64,000 bases of DNA, taken from Leptospiraceae bacterium. Lineage in GTDB: Bacteria; Spirochaetota; Leptospiria; Leptospirales; Leptospiraceae. The stretch spans positions 910,313 to 974,312 of the forward strand of contig JABTUZ010000002.1 in NCBI GenBank assembly GCA_015075105.1, written 5' to 3'. The notes under the pieces are model-generated. The model made no database searches. It was not told the DNA's origin and was given only the letters and a program-made list of their open reading frames with translations. Both the position numbers and the translations under genes were made by a program. Positions 10,211 to 19,662 of the stretch are shown one piece after another; the first letter of the stretch is position 1; each line of letters begins with the position of its first letter.

Positions 10211-10627
10211 CTAATCTCGATGGAGCTTTTTTGAATTTTTAGAGAAATTTTTCTTATTCTTTTCTCTTATTTTCGTGCAGACCGGATCAATCATAGAAAT
10301 GATCAAAAACTTTTTACAAGGAGTTTTCATCATTGTAGTAAAGCAATTTTCGTATTCAAATAAATCCTCTTTGGAATACAAAGATAGTTTTTTTTCAAAG
10401 TCTTCTTTGTATTCTTTTTTGCAATTTTTGACTGAAAGGCTTTCTTGCATATCGTTGGGAATAGTTCTGTAATAGCTTTCGTAACATTCCTGAATCTTAT
10501 CGCATAAATTATTGAAATTAATTTTTGTATTTTTAAAATTTTTAGTTGCTATTTCTTTTTCTTTGCAAGTAAAAAAGAAAAAGATCAATACAGAAAGAAA
10601 AACAAGTCTAATTAAAATACGGAGCAA
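10211..10627 (-). CDS. Small cysteine-containing lipoprotein, function unknown
   Basis: 138 residues. A positively charged start (MLRILIR) and hydrophobic stretch end in FFFFTC-KEKE, a relaxed spirochaete lipobox with Cys at about residue 21. The mature chain is basic, with five or so further cysteines (CDKIQEC, NCKKEY, ENCFTT, PCKKF, VCTK), which could form disulfides in the periplasm. No known domain is recognised. Its start overlaps the end of the upstream glycosyltransferase gene by 16 nt, so the two are coexpressed. Confidence 0.6.
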   Translation of the reverse strand: MLRILIRLVFLSVLIFFFFTCKEKEIATKNFKNTKINFNNLCDKIQECYESYYRTIPNDMQESLSVKNCKKEYKEDFEKKLSLYSKEDLFEYENCFTTMMKTPCKKFLIISMIDPVCTKIREKNKKNFSKNSKKLHRD

Positions 10628-12327
10628 TTGATTTCTCCTTTTCCCAAAAGATAACTTTGCACTGCCTCGATAAGTCTTTTTTGAGATTTAGAGTTTCCCT
10701 TTGATTCTTCACCGATAAGACCCTGGCTATGCAAAAAAATAATTTGGTTATTCAATGGAGAAAAAAAAGTAGTCGCCCAATCCTGTTTGTAATTTTTACC
10801 ATACCATATCTGATACCGTTTCACGGACATGCCATCCATAACGATTTCTTTTTCGGGATATTCTATAACTTCCTCAAACATAGATTCGAGTAGAGGTTGA
10901 AAAAATACAAAAGACTTTTCGCAAGTATTTTCTTGGATGTAAAAAAGAAGATAGTCCTTCCCTTTTTCCATTTTGCTCCAGTAGGTGTATTGGTTTTTTT
11001 GTAAAATATTCAATGACTGAACAAACGGCTGATTTTTTATATACCAAGAAGCAATTGCAGCGTCTTGATAACGGTTGGCGATTAATATACTGTCTGGGTG
11101 TTTTAAGTTTTTGAAATTTTGAATTTCTGTAACTGCCTCCTTATACCCCTTGTATCTTTCTACAGGATTTGGAATAGAATAATTTTTTAAATTCAAAGTT
11201 TTCCCTACTGCACCCGGAAAAAGAAAAAACGCATCTATTAAAATTGCAAGTGCAAACCCTGCATATACTAATTTATCAAACACTGTTCCTGATTTTGTTT
11301 TCTTGGTACCGACAAAAGAAATCATCAATAGAATGATTGCAGGGTAAGAAGGAAATGTCCAGTTTGCTTGAACCATTTTTTTTGAGGACAAATAGAAAAA
11401 AAATAGAGGTAGAATCGCAGCATTTATCACCAATAATTTTCTGGCTGAATCTATGCCATCCAATGAATTCCAAAAATCCCACTTATTCTCTTTCTCTACT
11501 ATCCAAAAGTAAATCCCTGTTATAGAAATAAAAACTATTCCTACAAACCAGATTGGAGAAAGAGTCACCAATTGACCGGCGACGAAACTATCCATATTCG
11601 AGCCTTCGTATTCTTTTCCTCCAGAGGAACGTAAATGAATAATCGCATCTACATTGTCCCAATTGTTTTGAGTATTCCAAAACACCATCGGAGAAATAAT
11701 CAAGAAAGCAAGTGCAAGCGAAAAATAAAAATGAACATTCTTTAATAGGGAATATTCCTTTGGAGAAACTATAAGCCAGAGGATCAAACTAATCGCAAAA
11801 AATACCATTGTGTGTTTACTTAAAAAGCCAAGTCCAAGAGAAATAAAAGTGAGATATAAGTCTAAATTTCTCTTTTTGTAAATATAGCGTATAGAAAAGT
11901 ACAGAGCCAGCACCCAAAAAAGAATCAAACAAGTATCGTGCATAATTACAAGAGAGCCTGAAAAAAAAGCAGGTATAAACAAAAATACACTAAAGAGCAA
12001 ATATTGTTTTTTTTTAGTAAACTCTAAATAATTTCCGATCAAATACGCTATCCACATACTCACTGCTGATGCAAATATCGTAGCAAACTTCAATGCAAAA
12101 ATAGTATTACCAAAAATTGCTGTAAATATTCTGATATAAAATCCTACACCCGGCCCTTGGTCATAGTATGAATAGTCTAAATTTCTCGACCATTCCCAAT
12201 AGTATGCTTCGTCTGGTAATACGTCCAGTCCAACCGCATACACGAATCGTAAAATCGAAATCAATAATATAAATACTATAACCATAAATGCCTTCTGTAT
12301 TGTTTTTGTGTTGAATCTATGATACAA
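10612..12327 (-). CDS. GT39/ArnT-like membrane glycosyltransferase
   Basis: 571 residues with about eleven hydrophobic segments. The first periplasmic loop has the family signature: LDVLPDEAYYWEWSRNLDYS, then YYDQGPGVGFYIRIF, with the catalytic acidic pair in PDEAYYW. This matches polyprenyl-phosphate-dependent mannosyl/arabinosyl transferases (PMT_2/ArnT). It would transfer a sugar from undecaprenyl phosphate to a lipid or protein on the outer face of the inner membrane; the acceptor is unknown. The C-terminal 150 residues are soluble and periplasmic. It is upstream of, and overlapping, the lipoprotein gene. Confidence 0.8.
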   Translation of the reverse strand: MYHRFNTKTIQKAFMVIVFILLISILRFVYAVGLDVLPDEAYYWEWSRNLDYSYYDQGPGVGFYIRIFTAIFGNTIFALKFATIFASAVSMWIAYLIGNYLEFTKKKQYLLFSVFLFIPAFFSGSLVIMHDTCLILFWVLALYFSIRYIYKKRNLDLYLTFISLGLGFLSKHTMVFFAISLILWLIVSPKEYSLLKNVHFYFSLALAFLIISPMVFWNTQNNWDNVDAIIHLRSSGGKEYEGSNMDSFVAGQLVTLSPIWFVGIVFISITGIYFWIVEKENKWDFWNSLDGIDSARKLLVINAAILPLFFFYLSSKKMVQANWTFPSYPAIILLMISFVGTKKTKSGTVFDKLVYAGFALAILIDAFFLFPGAVGKTLNLKNYSIPNPVERYKGYKEAVTEIQNFKNLKHPDSILIANRYQDAAIASWYIKNQPFVQSLNILQKNQYTYWSKMEKGKDYLLFYIQENTCEKSFVFFQPLLESMFEEVIEYPEKEIVMDGMSVKRYQIWYGKNYKQDWATTFFSPLNNQIIFLHSQGLIGEESKGNSKSQKRLIEAVQSYLLGKGEINCSVF

Positions 12328-12381
12328 GCATTTTATAACTTCCCTGAAAAATTATTTTATCAAAAGAAATTTATAACACTT

Positions 12382-12499
12382 ATGCAAAAACCCTTGTAAA
12401 CAATTTAAGCGAGAGTCGGAGTCGATAGGAGAGGCGATTTTCCTGAGTAAATAATCGTATATTTGTCCAAAAAAGACTTTTTGCAGGTGCCGCATTCAT
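12382..12499 (-). repeat. Divergent member of the CTGCAAAAA palindromic element family
   Basis: This lies in the 329-bp gap between two divergent genes. It begins TGCAAAAACCC and ends GACTTTTTGCAGGTGCCGCATTCAT. The outer arms match the ends of the 115-bp elements at 34146 and 42954 in reverse orientation, but the interior differs. The arm TGCAAAAA / TTTTTGCA is a perfect inverted repeat. The 9 bases between the terminal ATG and the CAAAAA run are missing compared with the intact copies. It looks like an old, decayed copy. Confidence 0.5.
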
Positions 12500-12572
12500 A
12501 GAGAAGTGCTATATTTTTATTTACTGCCTGTTTTATCGACTGAAATTTTTCTTTTACAAGAACATGACATTT

Positions 12573-12594
12573 GTGTCAAATATTGATTTGACAC
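12573..12594. promoter_or_regulatory. Palindromic operator upstream of fabG operon
   Basis: Perfect 9-bp arms GTGTCAAAT and ATTTGACAC with a 4-bp centre (ATTG). It lies 62 nt before the fabG start and overlaps a TTGACA -35-like hexamer at 12588-12593. No good -10 is seen at the right spacing. The form is that of a dimeric regulator site such as a TetR/FadR-type fatty-acid regulator; the protein is not identified. Confidence 0.55.
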
Positions 12595-12656
12595 TATTTT
12601 CGATTGTACAAAGCATGAAGAGAAATAGAAAGAATTCTAAATACAAGGATATTACA

Positions 12657-13418
12657 ATGGCAAAGCAATTTTCAGAAAAAGTAGCAATCGTAACAGGTAC
12701 TGCATCTCCAAGAGGACTTGGGAGAGCGATCGTAAATAAAATTGCAGAAGAAGGAGGAAACCTCGTTCTTATAGATTTAAAACAGGAAGACTGCGACAAG
12801 GCAGCGAAAGAGACTTCGGACACTTATGGAGTCAAAGCAATTGGAGTGGCTTGTAATATTGCAAAGGCAGAAGATTGCGAAAATGTTATCAATAAAACAA
12901 AAGAAGTATTCGGTAGGTTGGACTTTCTTGTGAACAACGCTGGGGTGTTGAAAGACACACTTATTATGAGAATGTCCGAACAAGACTGGGATTTTGTAAT
13001 GGATGTAAATTTAAAAGGTGCATTTTTAATGACAAAGGCCGCAACAAAACTTATTCTTAAAGCTCCTTCAGGAAGAATAGTAAACATCTCTTCTATTTCA
13101 GGGCTACTTGGTCAAGCCGGACAAGCCAATTATTCTTCTTCCAAAGCAGGTCTTATTGGTCTTACAAAAGTATGCGCTAGGGAATTTTCTTCGAGAGGTG
13201 TTTTAGTGAATGCAATTTGCCCAGGGTATGTTCAGACAGATATGACAAGCGCTCTATCTGAGGACATACAAAAAATGTTAAAGGAAATGGTTCCTCTAAA
13301 AAGAGCTGCTACTCCAAATGATATTGCAGGGGCAGTAAAATTTTTCTTGAGTGATGATGCGTCCTACGTCACAGGCACTGTGCTTCGTGTTGACGGCGGT
13401 ACTGCAATCGGTTTATAA
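12657..13418 (+). CDS. fabG: 3-oxoacyl-ACP/acyl-CoA reductase, SDR family
   Basis: 253 residues, a normal FabG length. The NADP(H)-binding glycine motif is [13 protein letters not shown] at residues 13-25, the NNAG motif is at about 92, and the active site is [20 protein letters not shown] (Ser, Tyr and Lys of the catalytic tetrad). The C-terminus ([12 protein letters not shown]) is canonical. It reduces 3-oxoacyl thioesters. Because it is followed directly by an SCP-x thiolase and a DUF35 protein, it may serve acetoacetyl-CoA or beta-oxidation-type chemistry rather than general fatty acid synthesis. ATG 12657 is chosen over an upstream in-frame ATG because AAGGA lies 8 nt before it. Confidence 0.85.
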   Translation: MAKQFSEKVAIVTGTASPRGLGRAIVNKIAEEGGNLVLIDLKQEDCDKAAKETSDTYGVKAIGVACNIAKAEDCENVINKTKEVFGRLDFLVNNAGVLKDTLIMRMSEQDWDFVMDVNLKGAFLMTKAATKLILKAPSGRIVNISSISGLLGQAGQANYSSSKAGLIGLTKVCAREFSSRGVLVNAICPGYVQTDMTSALSEDIQKMLKEMVPLKRAATPNDIAGAVKFFLSDDASYVTGTVLRVDGGTAIGL

Positions 13419-13433
13419 ATCGGAGATACAAAG

Positions 13434-14597
13434 ATGAGAGAAGTTGCGATTATTGGTGCATACCAAACGAAACATGGAAACCACAGCGACAAGGTATTGA
13501 GAGAGCTTGTTACGGAAGCCGGAAATGGTGCGATTAAAGACTCTGGAATAGACAGAAAAGAAATTCAAGCTGTCTATGTAGGCAATTATGCCGGCAACGA
13601 ATTCAATAATCAAAATACAATGGCCTCGTACGCAGCCACAGTTCTTGGTATCGGAAATGTACCAGCATTTAGATTAGAAGGAGCTTGTGCGTCAGGCGGT
13701 CTTGCTATGAGAGAAGGATTTCTTGCGGTAGCCAACGGTGTCTATGACACTGTGTTAGTTCTTGGAGTAGAAAAAATGAATACTAAAGACCCTGAGACTA
13801 CAATGGGAATTGTAGCCAAGGGACAAGACTTTGAATTTGAAGGCGGGTTTTGTATTTCAGGTCCATCCGGTTTTGCATTAAACGCTGTTCGTCACATGCA
13901 CGAGTTTGGAACTACCAAAGAAATGCTTTCTACTGTTGCTGAAAAAAACTATTTCCACGGCAGTAAAAATCCTTACGCCCACAAACAAAAAGCAATTCCT
14001 CTAAAAAATATTATGAACGCAAGAATGGTCACTACTCCTCTCGGATTCCATGATATGTCTTTAGTTACGGATGCGTCCGCAGCGGTAGTAATCACCACAA
14101 AAGAAAAAGCAAAATCTATTTCCAAGAAGCCTGTACTTATCAAAGGCTCTGGCATAGGTGGAGATTATTTCACTCTTGCAATGAAAGAAACCTCAGTAGC
14201 TTTTCCTGCCACCATTCGTGCTGCTAACGAAGCATTCAAAATGTCTGGATTAAAAAGAGAAGATATAAACGTTTTAGAATGCCATGACTGCTTTACGATT
14301 ACAGAGATCATAAATATTGAAGACCTCGGTTTTGTTGATAAAGGAAAAGGCGGCCCATTCACTATGGATGGAAACACAAGACTTGGAGGTAAACTTCCGG
14401 TAAATACTTCCGGTGGGCTAAAGGCAAAAGGTCATCCAATTGGTGCAACAGGTGTTGGTCAGGTAGTAGAAATGACTTTTCAACTTAGAGAAGAGTCTGG
14501 AGAAAGACAAGTCAACGGGGCGAGAACTGCACTCACTCACGTCCTTGGAGGGCCAGGGGCAGTCTGTGCAGTGCATATTTTACAGAGGGATTTTTAA
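13434..14597 (+). CDS. Thiolase family protein (SCP-x type acetyl-CoA acyltransferase)
   Basis: 387 residues. The nucleophilic Cys is in LEGACASGGLAMREG (about residue 85). The C-terminal catalytic His is in KAKGHPIGATGVGQ and the ALTHVLGGPG region closes the active site. The second active-site cysteine of biosynthetic thiolases (CxG near the end) is replaced by GGPGAVCAVHIL, as in SCP-x/nonspecific lipid-transfer thiolases. It would cleave or form 3-oxoacyl-CoA in the cytoplasm. It is 15 nt after fabG and immediately before a DUF35 OB-fold gene. SCP-x thiolases typically pair with DUF35 proteins that form part of the complex. Confidence 0.87.
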   Translation: MREVAIIGAYQTKHGNHSDKVLRELVTEAGNGAIKDSGIDRKEIQAVYVGNYAGNEFNNQNTMASYAATVLGIGNVPAFRLEGACASGGLAMREGFLAVANGVYDTVLVLGVEKMNTKDPETTMGIVAKGQDFEFEGGFCISGPSGFALNAVRHMHEFGTTKEMLSTVAEKNYFHGSKNPYAHKQKAIPLKNIMNARMVTTPLGFHDMSLVTDASAAVVITTKEKAKSISKKPVLIKGSGIGGDYFTLAMKETSVAFPATIRAANEAFKMSGLKREDINVLECHDCFTITEIINIEDLGFVDKGKGGPFTMDGNTRLGGKLPVNTSGGLKAKGHPIGATGVGQVVEMTFQLREESGERQVNGARTALTHVLGGPGAVCAVHILQRDF

Positions 14598-14598
14598 T

Positions 14599-14925
14599 AT
14601 GAACGAATTGAAAGGAAAAATTTGTAACTCTTGCGGATTTCATTCACTCGATCCGTCTTTTGCTTGTATGAAATGTGGTAGCGATTCTTTAAGCGAATAC
14701 ACTTTTAACGGAAACGGAAAAATCTACACATTTACAGTCGTAATGGTCGGGTTTGGTCACTTAGCAGAAAAGGCACCTTACGTACTTGCGGTTGTAGAAT
14801 TGAAAGAAGGCTTAAAAGTAATTACTATAATCGAAGACATCGAAAACGATAAAGCCAAGATTGATTTTCCTGTGAAGTTCAAAAGACTTGACGAAAAGTC
14901 AGGACCCATTTTTCAGCCGGCCTAA
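14599..14925 (+). CDS. DUF35 OB-fold / zinc-ribbon protein, thiolase partner
   Basis: 108 residues. An N-terminal rubredoxin-like zinc ribbon (CNSCGFHSLDPSFACMKCG; four Cys, residues 8-26) is followed by an OB fold (GNGKIYTFTVVMVGFGHLAEKAPYVLAVVEL). This is the acyl-CoA-associated DUF35 architecture. In archaea such proteins bridge thiolase and HMG-CoA synthase; here it probably channels acyl-CoA for the adjacent thiolase. ATG 14599 follows AGAGGGA and lies 1 nt after the thiolase stop. A longer frame starting inside the thiolase gene is unlikely. Confidence 0.85.
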   Translation: MNELKGKICNSCGFHSLDPSFACMKCGSDSLSEYTFNGNGKIYTFTVVMVGFGHLAEKAPYVLAVVELKEGLKVITIIEDIENDKAKIDFPVKFKRLDEKSGPIFQPA

Positions 14926-14932
14926 ATTAATT

Positions 14933-14975
14933 TTAAGAAAAATCTTTTAGAATATATTTTTCTTAATTTTCTTTT
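14933..14975 (+). terminator. Rho-independent terminator
   Basis: An 11-bp perfect stem, TTAAGAAAAAT (14933-14943) with ATTTTTCTTAA (14956-14966), followed by TTTTCTTTT. It lies 8 nt after the DUF35 stop and closes the fabG-thiolase-DUF35 operon. The stem is AT-only apart from one pair, so its strength is uncertain. Confidence 0.5.
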
Positions 14976-15094
14976 CGCGCTATGGGAAATTCTATTTCTT
15001 TTTTTTACTTTACTATATAAGAAACAAGAATCTATTTATCTTTTATCGTATTTTTGATATTTAAAAACTACAAAATTAATTGGAGAAAACATAT

Positions 15095-15505
15095 ATGACA
15101 AAACGTATTTGTATTACTGAAAACGACATGAAAAAACTAAAAGAGTTAGTAAACTCACCCACAACTGATTCTTCTTTGAGAAAGTACCAGTTAGAACTTG
15201 AAGCCGAATTAAAAAAAGCCAAGATTGTAAAACCAGAAGAGGTTTCATCGGATACAATTACCATGCACTCTGAAATTCTTTTAAAGGATATGAACACAGA
15301 AGAAGAAACAACTTATAGAATAGTTTATCCTGACCAGTCTGACACTGAAAAAGGTTACGTGTCTATCCTTGCACCCATAGGTACAGCTCTTCTTGGATAC
15401 AGCGTTGGGGATATTATAGAATGGAAGGTTCCGGGGGGATTAGCAAAATGGAAAGTTGTGAAGATTAATTATCAACCGGAAGCGTCAGGCGATTTTCATC
15501 TCTGA
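15095..15505 (+). CDS. rnk: Rnk-type regulator of nucleoside diphosphate kinase (GreA-like)
   Basis: 136 residues, the same length as E. coli Rnk. The N-terminal 45 residues form a short coiled coil, much shorter than in GreA. The C-terminal FKBP-like domain shows the GreA/GreB pattern: YRIVYPDQSDTEKGYVSILAPIGTALLGYSVGDIIEWKVPGG is the hallmark stretch (residues about 74-115; key LGYSVGD). The protein should bind RNA polymerase but lacks the acidic cleavage-stimulating tip of GreA. ATG 15095 follows TGGAGAA by seven bases. It is monocistronic and converges on the amine oxidase gene. Confidence 0.8.
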   Translation: MTKRICITENDMKKLKELVNSPTTDSSLRKYQLELEAELKKAKIVKPEEVSSDTITMHSEILLKDMNTEEETTYRIVYPDQSDTEKGYVSILAPIGTALLGYSVGDIIEWKVPGGLAKWKVVKINYQPEASGDFHL

Positions 15506-15509
15506 CTTT

Positions 15510-16862
15510 TCATAGCATGTTCACTGCTCCAATGGCTGAAACAATACATGAATTCATCGAGCCATTTTCATCTGCAAGTGCCTCTCCTGCAAAAAATACT
15601 CTGTTAAAGGGACTTCTGAGACTCTCTTTTGCATCGAGAGAGCCAGATGGAAAGATTGTAAACGCACCATTTATCAAAGGTTCGCTCTGCCATACTTTTG
15701 AGATTACTTTCTCTATTTCAAAAATTTCTTCTAAGGAATATCGTTTCATAGAAATAGCAACCAATTCTTTCAGATAGCTTTGTTTTCCTTCATAAAAAAG
15801 TTCAGAAGCATCTCCGATACTAAGTCCATTCAACAAATTTATTTCTTTTGAATTGATTTCAGAAAAATAAACTTTTTGAAGTGGTGCATTCATAAAATGA
15901 ATTTCTCCTTCTCCAAATTCTCTTCCCTTGGTTAAAACAAGAAGTTTCGCGGCTCGGCTATTTTTTATAAGAACTGATGCGAGTTTTTTTTCTCTCGGAA
16001 GATCCGGTGTCCACTTAATTTTGGAAACCAAAGCTGGAGGAACAGTAACAATGCAAGTATCCGATTCGATTACCTTCCCCGACTTTGTTTTTACTTTTAC
16101 TTTACCATTTCTTTGATCTACTTCAGTTACCGGGTCATTTAAAATTTTTTCGGAATCGTGTAAATTAGAAAGTAACTTTTCAATAATATTGTCATTTCCG
16201 CCATCTATTCTAAAAACGGTCTTAGGATGAAATTCTAAATTGGAAAAGTCTGAAAAAAATCCATTGGCAGAGACACTCCTTATACTCTCTCCATACTTCA
16301 TGCGATATTTCATTTCAATGAAGTTCAAGTCGTCGTTTGCAATATCTTGATATTTCAAATAGTTGTATATATCAATCTTATCCAAACCGTGCTTTTGTTT
16401 TACGGACATTCCTCTATACATCCCAAAAATTTTCTTTAAGGCTTGTTTGGTTTGTTGACTCAATTCAGAAGGTCGATTTTCCTTACTATACACAATTTCT
16501 TTTTGGACGTTATGCGCCACAGCTTTCAAATCTAATTCTTTTACAAGACCAAGCATATTTTTTTGATCGGTTGTTATCCATTCCCCACCCAATTCTCCAA
16601 TAAAATCAGAGCCCTCTCTATATGAAAGAATTCTTCCTCCGTAACGCTCGCCTCCTTCGATCAAAGTTGTTTTTATACCTGCCTTACCGAGTATATAAGC
16701 AGAGTACAACCCCGACAGACCTCCCCCAATTATTGTAATAGTTTCTTTCTTTTTTGCACTCGTATTAAAAATAGAATTGTCTTCTGAATGAACTTTCTTA
16801 GTTGTTAGGGCAAGTATGGCAATAGAAGAATTCTTTAAAAAATTCAATCGATTCATTTTCAT
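15510..16862 (-). CDS. Flavin amine oxidase family protein
   Basis: About 450 residues. The FAD-binding dinucleotide motif is IIGGGLSGLYSAYILGKAG followed by EGGERYGGRILSY, standard for the monoamine oxidase/protoporphyrinogen oxidase group. The C-terminal FAD contact is FFAGEALADENGSMNSCIVSA. The N-terminus (MKMNRLNFLKNSS..ILALTTKK) resembles an export signal, perhaps a degraded Tat type, but no twin arginine is visible. The start at 16862 is chosen because GGAG lies six bases upstream; an ATG at 16868 has no spacing. The substrate is unknown: a polyamine, monoamine or amino acid would all fit. It lies downstream of lnt on the same strand. Confidence 0.75.
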   Translation of the reverse strand: MKMNRLNFLKNSSIAILALTTKKVHSEDNSIFNTSAKKKETITIIGGGLSGLYSAYILGKAGIKTTLIEGGERYGGRILSYREGSDFIGELGGEWITTDQKNMLGLVKELDLKAVAHNVQKEIVYSKENRPSELSQQTKQALKKIFGMYRGMSVKQKHGLDKIDIYNYLKYQDIANDDLNFIEMKYRMKYGESIRSVSANGFFSDFSNLEFHPKTVFRIDGGNDNIIEKLLSNLHDSEKILNDPVTEVDQRNGKVKVKTKSGKVIESDTCIVTVPPALVSKIKWTPDLPREKKLASVLIKNSRAAKLLVLTKGREFGEGEIHFMNAPLQKVYFSEINSKEINLLNGLSIGDASELFYEGKQSYLKELVAISMKRYSLEEIFEIEKVISKVWQSEPLINGAFTIFPSGSLDAKESLRSPFNRVFFAGEALADENGSMNSCIVSAIGAVNML

Positions 16863-16912
16863 AAACATCTCCGAATATTTTGTTTATTTCCATTATCGTT
16901 ACATTTCTTTAA

Positions 16913-18691
16913 TTAGTGGAGTTTTTTTGAAATATAAACAGAATGCAAATAATAGATAAAGGCAATAGATAGAAATATCCACAAAAGCAAATTCCCATAC
17001 AGTGCATAAAAAGTAGGTCGTTCTTTAATTATATCAATAGTTTTAGAATAGTATTCGCTTGTCTCTTGACCTGTGAATTTATTATCTACAATTCTACCCA
17101 GGTGATCTACAAATACTGACGTTCCTGAATTTGTAGAGCGAACCATCCATTTTCTTAACTCAATAGATCGAAGTCTTGCTAAATCGAGATGCTCATAAGT
17201 TTCTACTGACTTTCCATACCACTTATCGTTTGTAACATTCAAGATAAAATCAGGGTCTTCCAATTGTACAAACCTTCTGACAAATTCAGGAATAATTACT
17301 TCATAACAAATCAAAGGCAAAAACTTTCCCGCTCTTTCAGTTACTGAAATATTATCTTTATAATACTCTCGCAAGGAATTCAGACCGAGTGAGCTTGTTT
17401 CCTGCCACTGGATATGTTTTTTCTTAAAAGTTTTTTCAGAGTTTTTTGTGTGGAAGTACGTGATTAAATTTTGTCTTTCCCCGGGTATAAATCTTCCCAC
17501 TTGCGGAATCAGATCATATAAAAATTCAAACGTTTCTCCAAAAGGAATATATTCGCCAAACGCAAGCAAATAAGATTTCCTATAATACTCACCTCTTTGA
17601 CCATTCGGGTCATACAAAACAGAACTGTTGTGATAACGTAAGGCATTCTGATTGATCTCACCACCGGCAAAACTAGCATCTATCTCGTTGAAAAATACGT
17701 TCGCTTTGTATTTTTGAGAAGTAAGATAAATCAAAGACTCAAACCTTTCCCAATAGCTTGGTCGAAACATAGTAGTTGCAGGAGTTTTGTTTGTTGAAAA
17801 AAATGGAACACCTGACTCAGGCAATACTACAATATCAGGTTTTTTCTCTCTTGATCCTACATCGATCAACTCTTCAATTCTTAGCATTAGGTTTTCCATT
17901 GTTTCTTTTACAGAACGCCCATCTCTAAATTCGAGAGGAGCATCCGGCTGAATCATTAAAACTTGTTTTTGAAATTTTGGAGAGATATTAGACCATTTAT
18001 TGTAAAGTGCAAACCCTGAGCTTAGGAAAAATACAAATAGAAATATAGGGAAGGACAAAAATTTCAGATAAAGAATTCTTTTCTTCTTGTGTAGAATGAA
18101 TTTTTCTAATCTCATAATATTCAAATTGTAAATACAATAAGAGACTATAAAAATAAGAAAAGTCAATCCGTAAGCACTGGCGTATTCAGCTGTCTGAGCC
18201 AATAATATATTTCCTGCTGCTAAATTTCCCCAATACCAAGGAAATAATTGAAATGTAAAAAATTCTGACAACAGCGCAACAAATCCAGCAATTAGAGTGT
18301 GGTGCCTTCCAAGCTTTCGCGTAAAATAAGAAAATACAATCAGAAAAAAAGGAAACTTTAAGTTGAACACTGCTGCATAGATTAGAAAAATCGGGAAAGC
18401 AAGAAAGAAAGGAAAATTACCGAATACTACTAGTAGGTGATTTATCCAAAAAAAAGAAAATGTACAAAAAAACAAAGAAACCATAATTCCGTGAAATATT
18501 AGTTTTTTGGTTTTCCCTATGTATTTCTCTTCCAACCAAAACAAACCAAAAGGAGCAATCCAAACAAAGTGCGTTAGGTGGTATGGCGCAAAAGATAGTG
18601 TAGAAAATAGTGCAACCCATATATAACAAAATATATTAAATACCTTCGTCTTCTTAAATTTACGAAAACGAGAATACAAGTTCTCTATCAC
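16913..18691 (-). CDS. lnt: Apolipoprotein N-acyltransferase
   Basis: 592 residues. About six to seven N-terminal membrane segments are followed by a periplasmic nitrilase-type domain and a last C-terminal anchor. The catalytic triad is recognisable: Glu in VVLPESGVPFF, Lys in YRKSYLLAFGEYIPFGE, and Cys in PLICYEVIIPEF. It adds the third acyl chain to lipoproteins on the outer face of the inner membrane. The GTG start overlaps the trpS stop by one base (TAGTG). LolA is encoded further up the same transcript, so lipoprotein maturation and transport genes are clustered. Confidence 0.9.
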   Translation of the reverse strand: MIENLYSRFRKFKKTKVFNIFCYIWVALFSTLSFAPYHLTHFVWIAPFGLFWLEEKYIGKTKKLIFHGIMVSLFFCTFSFFWINHLLVVFGNFPFFLAFPIFLIYAAVFNLKFPFFLIVFSYFTRKLGRHHTLIAGFVALLSEFFTFQLFPWYWGNLAAGNILLAQTAEYASAYGLTFLIFIVSYCIYNLNIMRLEKFILHKKKRILYLKFLSFPIFLFVFFLSSGFALYNKWSNISPKFQKQVLMIQPDAPLEFRDGRSVKETMENLMLRIEELIDVGSREKKPDIVVLPESGVPFFSTNKTPATTMFRPSYWERFESLIYLTSQKYKANVFFNEIDASFAGGEINQNALRYHNSSVLYDPNGQRGEYYRKSYLLAFGEYIPFGETFEFLYDLIPQVGRFIPGERQNLITYFHTKNSEKTFKKKHIQWQETSSLGLNSLREYYKDNISVTERAGKFLPLICYEVIIPEFVRRFVQLEDPDFILNVTNDKWYGKSVETYEHLDLARLRSIELRKWMVRSTNSGTSVFVDHLGRIVDNKFTGQETSEYYSKTIDIIKERPTFYALYGNLLLWIFLSIAFIYYLHSVYISKKLH

Positions 18692-19662
18692 TACAGATGC
18701 CCTTTTAATCCTAAGTTTTGTCTTGCCTTTTCGAGTTGAGGTAGTGCCGCGTTAATTGCTTTTTTAGAGCCTATTTGCAATATTTCCTGAATTAATTTTT
18801 TATCTTCTGCAATCATTTCTCTTTTTTTTCGGAAGGGTAAAAAGTAGTCCATAATTTTAGAAAATAATTCTTTTTTTATATCTCCGTATTTTAAACCGGG
18901 AGTTAAAAATCTGTCCCTTAATTCCTCTTCTTCTTGTGAATTTAAAAACAATGAGTAAATAGAAAATATTACACTGTTCTCCGGATTTTTTGCCTCATCT
19001 ACACCCGCAGAATCAGAAACAATAGACATAACAGATTTCTTTAGTTTATCCTCAGTATCAAAAATATTAATCGTATTTCCATAGGACTTAGACATTTTTT
19101 GCCCATCCACTCCCGGTACTATCGCAGTTGACTCATCAATTTCCGGCTCCGGGATTTTAAAAGTTTCTCCAAATTCCTGATTGAACCGAATTCCAATATC
19201 ACGAGTGTATTCCAAGTGTTGCTTTTGATCCTTCCCTACAGGGACTCTATCTGAATTAAACGCAAGTATATCTGCCGCCATTAGTATCGGATACATAAAT
19301 AACCCACCAGAAGGCTGAATCCCTTTTGCAATTTTATCTTTGTACGAGTGAGCCAGAGATAATTTACTCTCTGTAATACACATACTCAAATACCAAGTTA
19401 GTTCGGTAACTAATTGTACGTCAGACTGAATCCAAAAGGTTGACTTCTCCGGGTCAATTCCCAAAGCTAGAAAATCACAAACTGCGTCTATGGTATTTTC
19501 TTCTAAAGTTTTACGATCAGTAAAAGAAGTCAAAGAATGAAGATTGGCAATAAAGCAAAACAGGTCTGAACTGTTTTGATACTCTATCATTTTTTTCATC
19601 ATGGAAAAATAGTTTCCGAGATGAAGTTTGCCTGATGGCTGAATTCCTGATAATATTCTCAT
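18691..19662 (-). CDS. trpS: Tryptophanyl-tRNA synthetase
   Basis: 323 residues, the typical compact bacterial TrpRS. The class I signatures are present: the HIGH-like motif in [15 protein letters not shown] (residues 5-19) and the KMSKS loop in [12 protein letters not shown]. The TrpRS-specific tryptophan pocket segment includes [13 protein letters not shown] and [17 protein letters not shown]. It charges tRNA-Trp in the cytoplasm. It overlaps the upstream 597-aa gene by four bases and lnt by one, so translation of all three is coupled. Confidence 0.97.
   Translation of the reverse strand: MRILSGIQPSGKLHLGNYFSMMKKMIEYQNSSDLFCFIANLHSLTSFTDRKTLEENTIDAVCDFLALGIDPEKSTFWIQSDVQLVTELTWYLSMCITESKLSLAHSYKDKIAKGIQPSGGLFMYPILMAADILAFNSDRVPVGKDQKQHLEYTRDIGIRFNQEFGETFKIPEPEIDESTAIVPGVDGQKMSKSYGNTINIFDTEDKLKKSVMSIVSDSAGVDEAKNPENSVIFSIYSLFLNSQEEEELRDRFLTPGLKYGDIKKELFSKIMDYFLPFRKKREMIAEDKKLIQEILQIGSKKAINAALPQLEKARQNLGLKGHL

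Noticed and set aside
12588-12616. TTGACA promoter for fabG
   Set aside because: No acceptable -10 hexamer is found 16-18 bp downstream; the hexamer may just be part of the palindrome.
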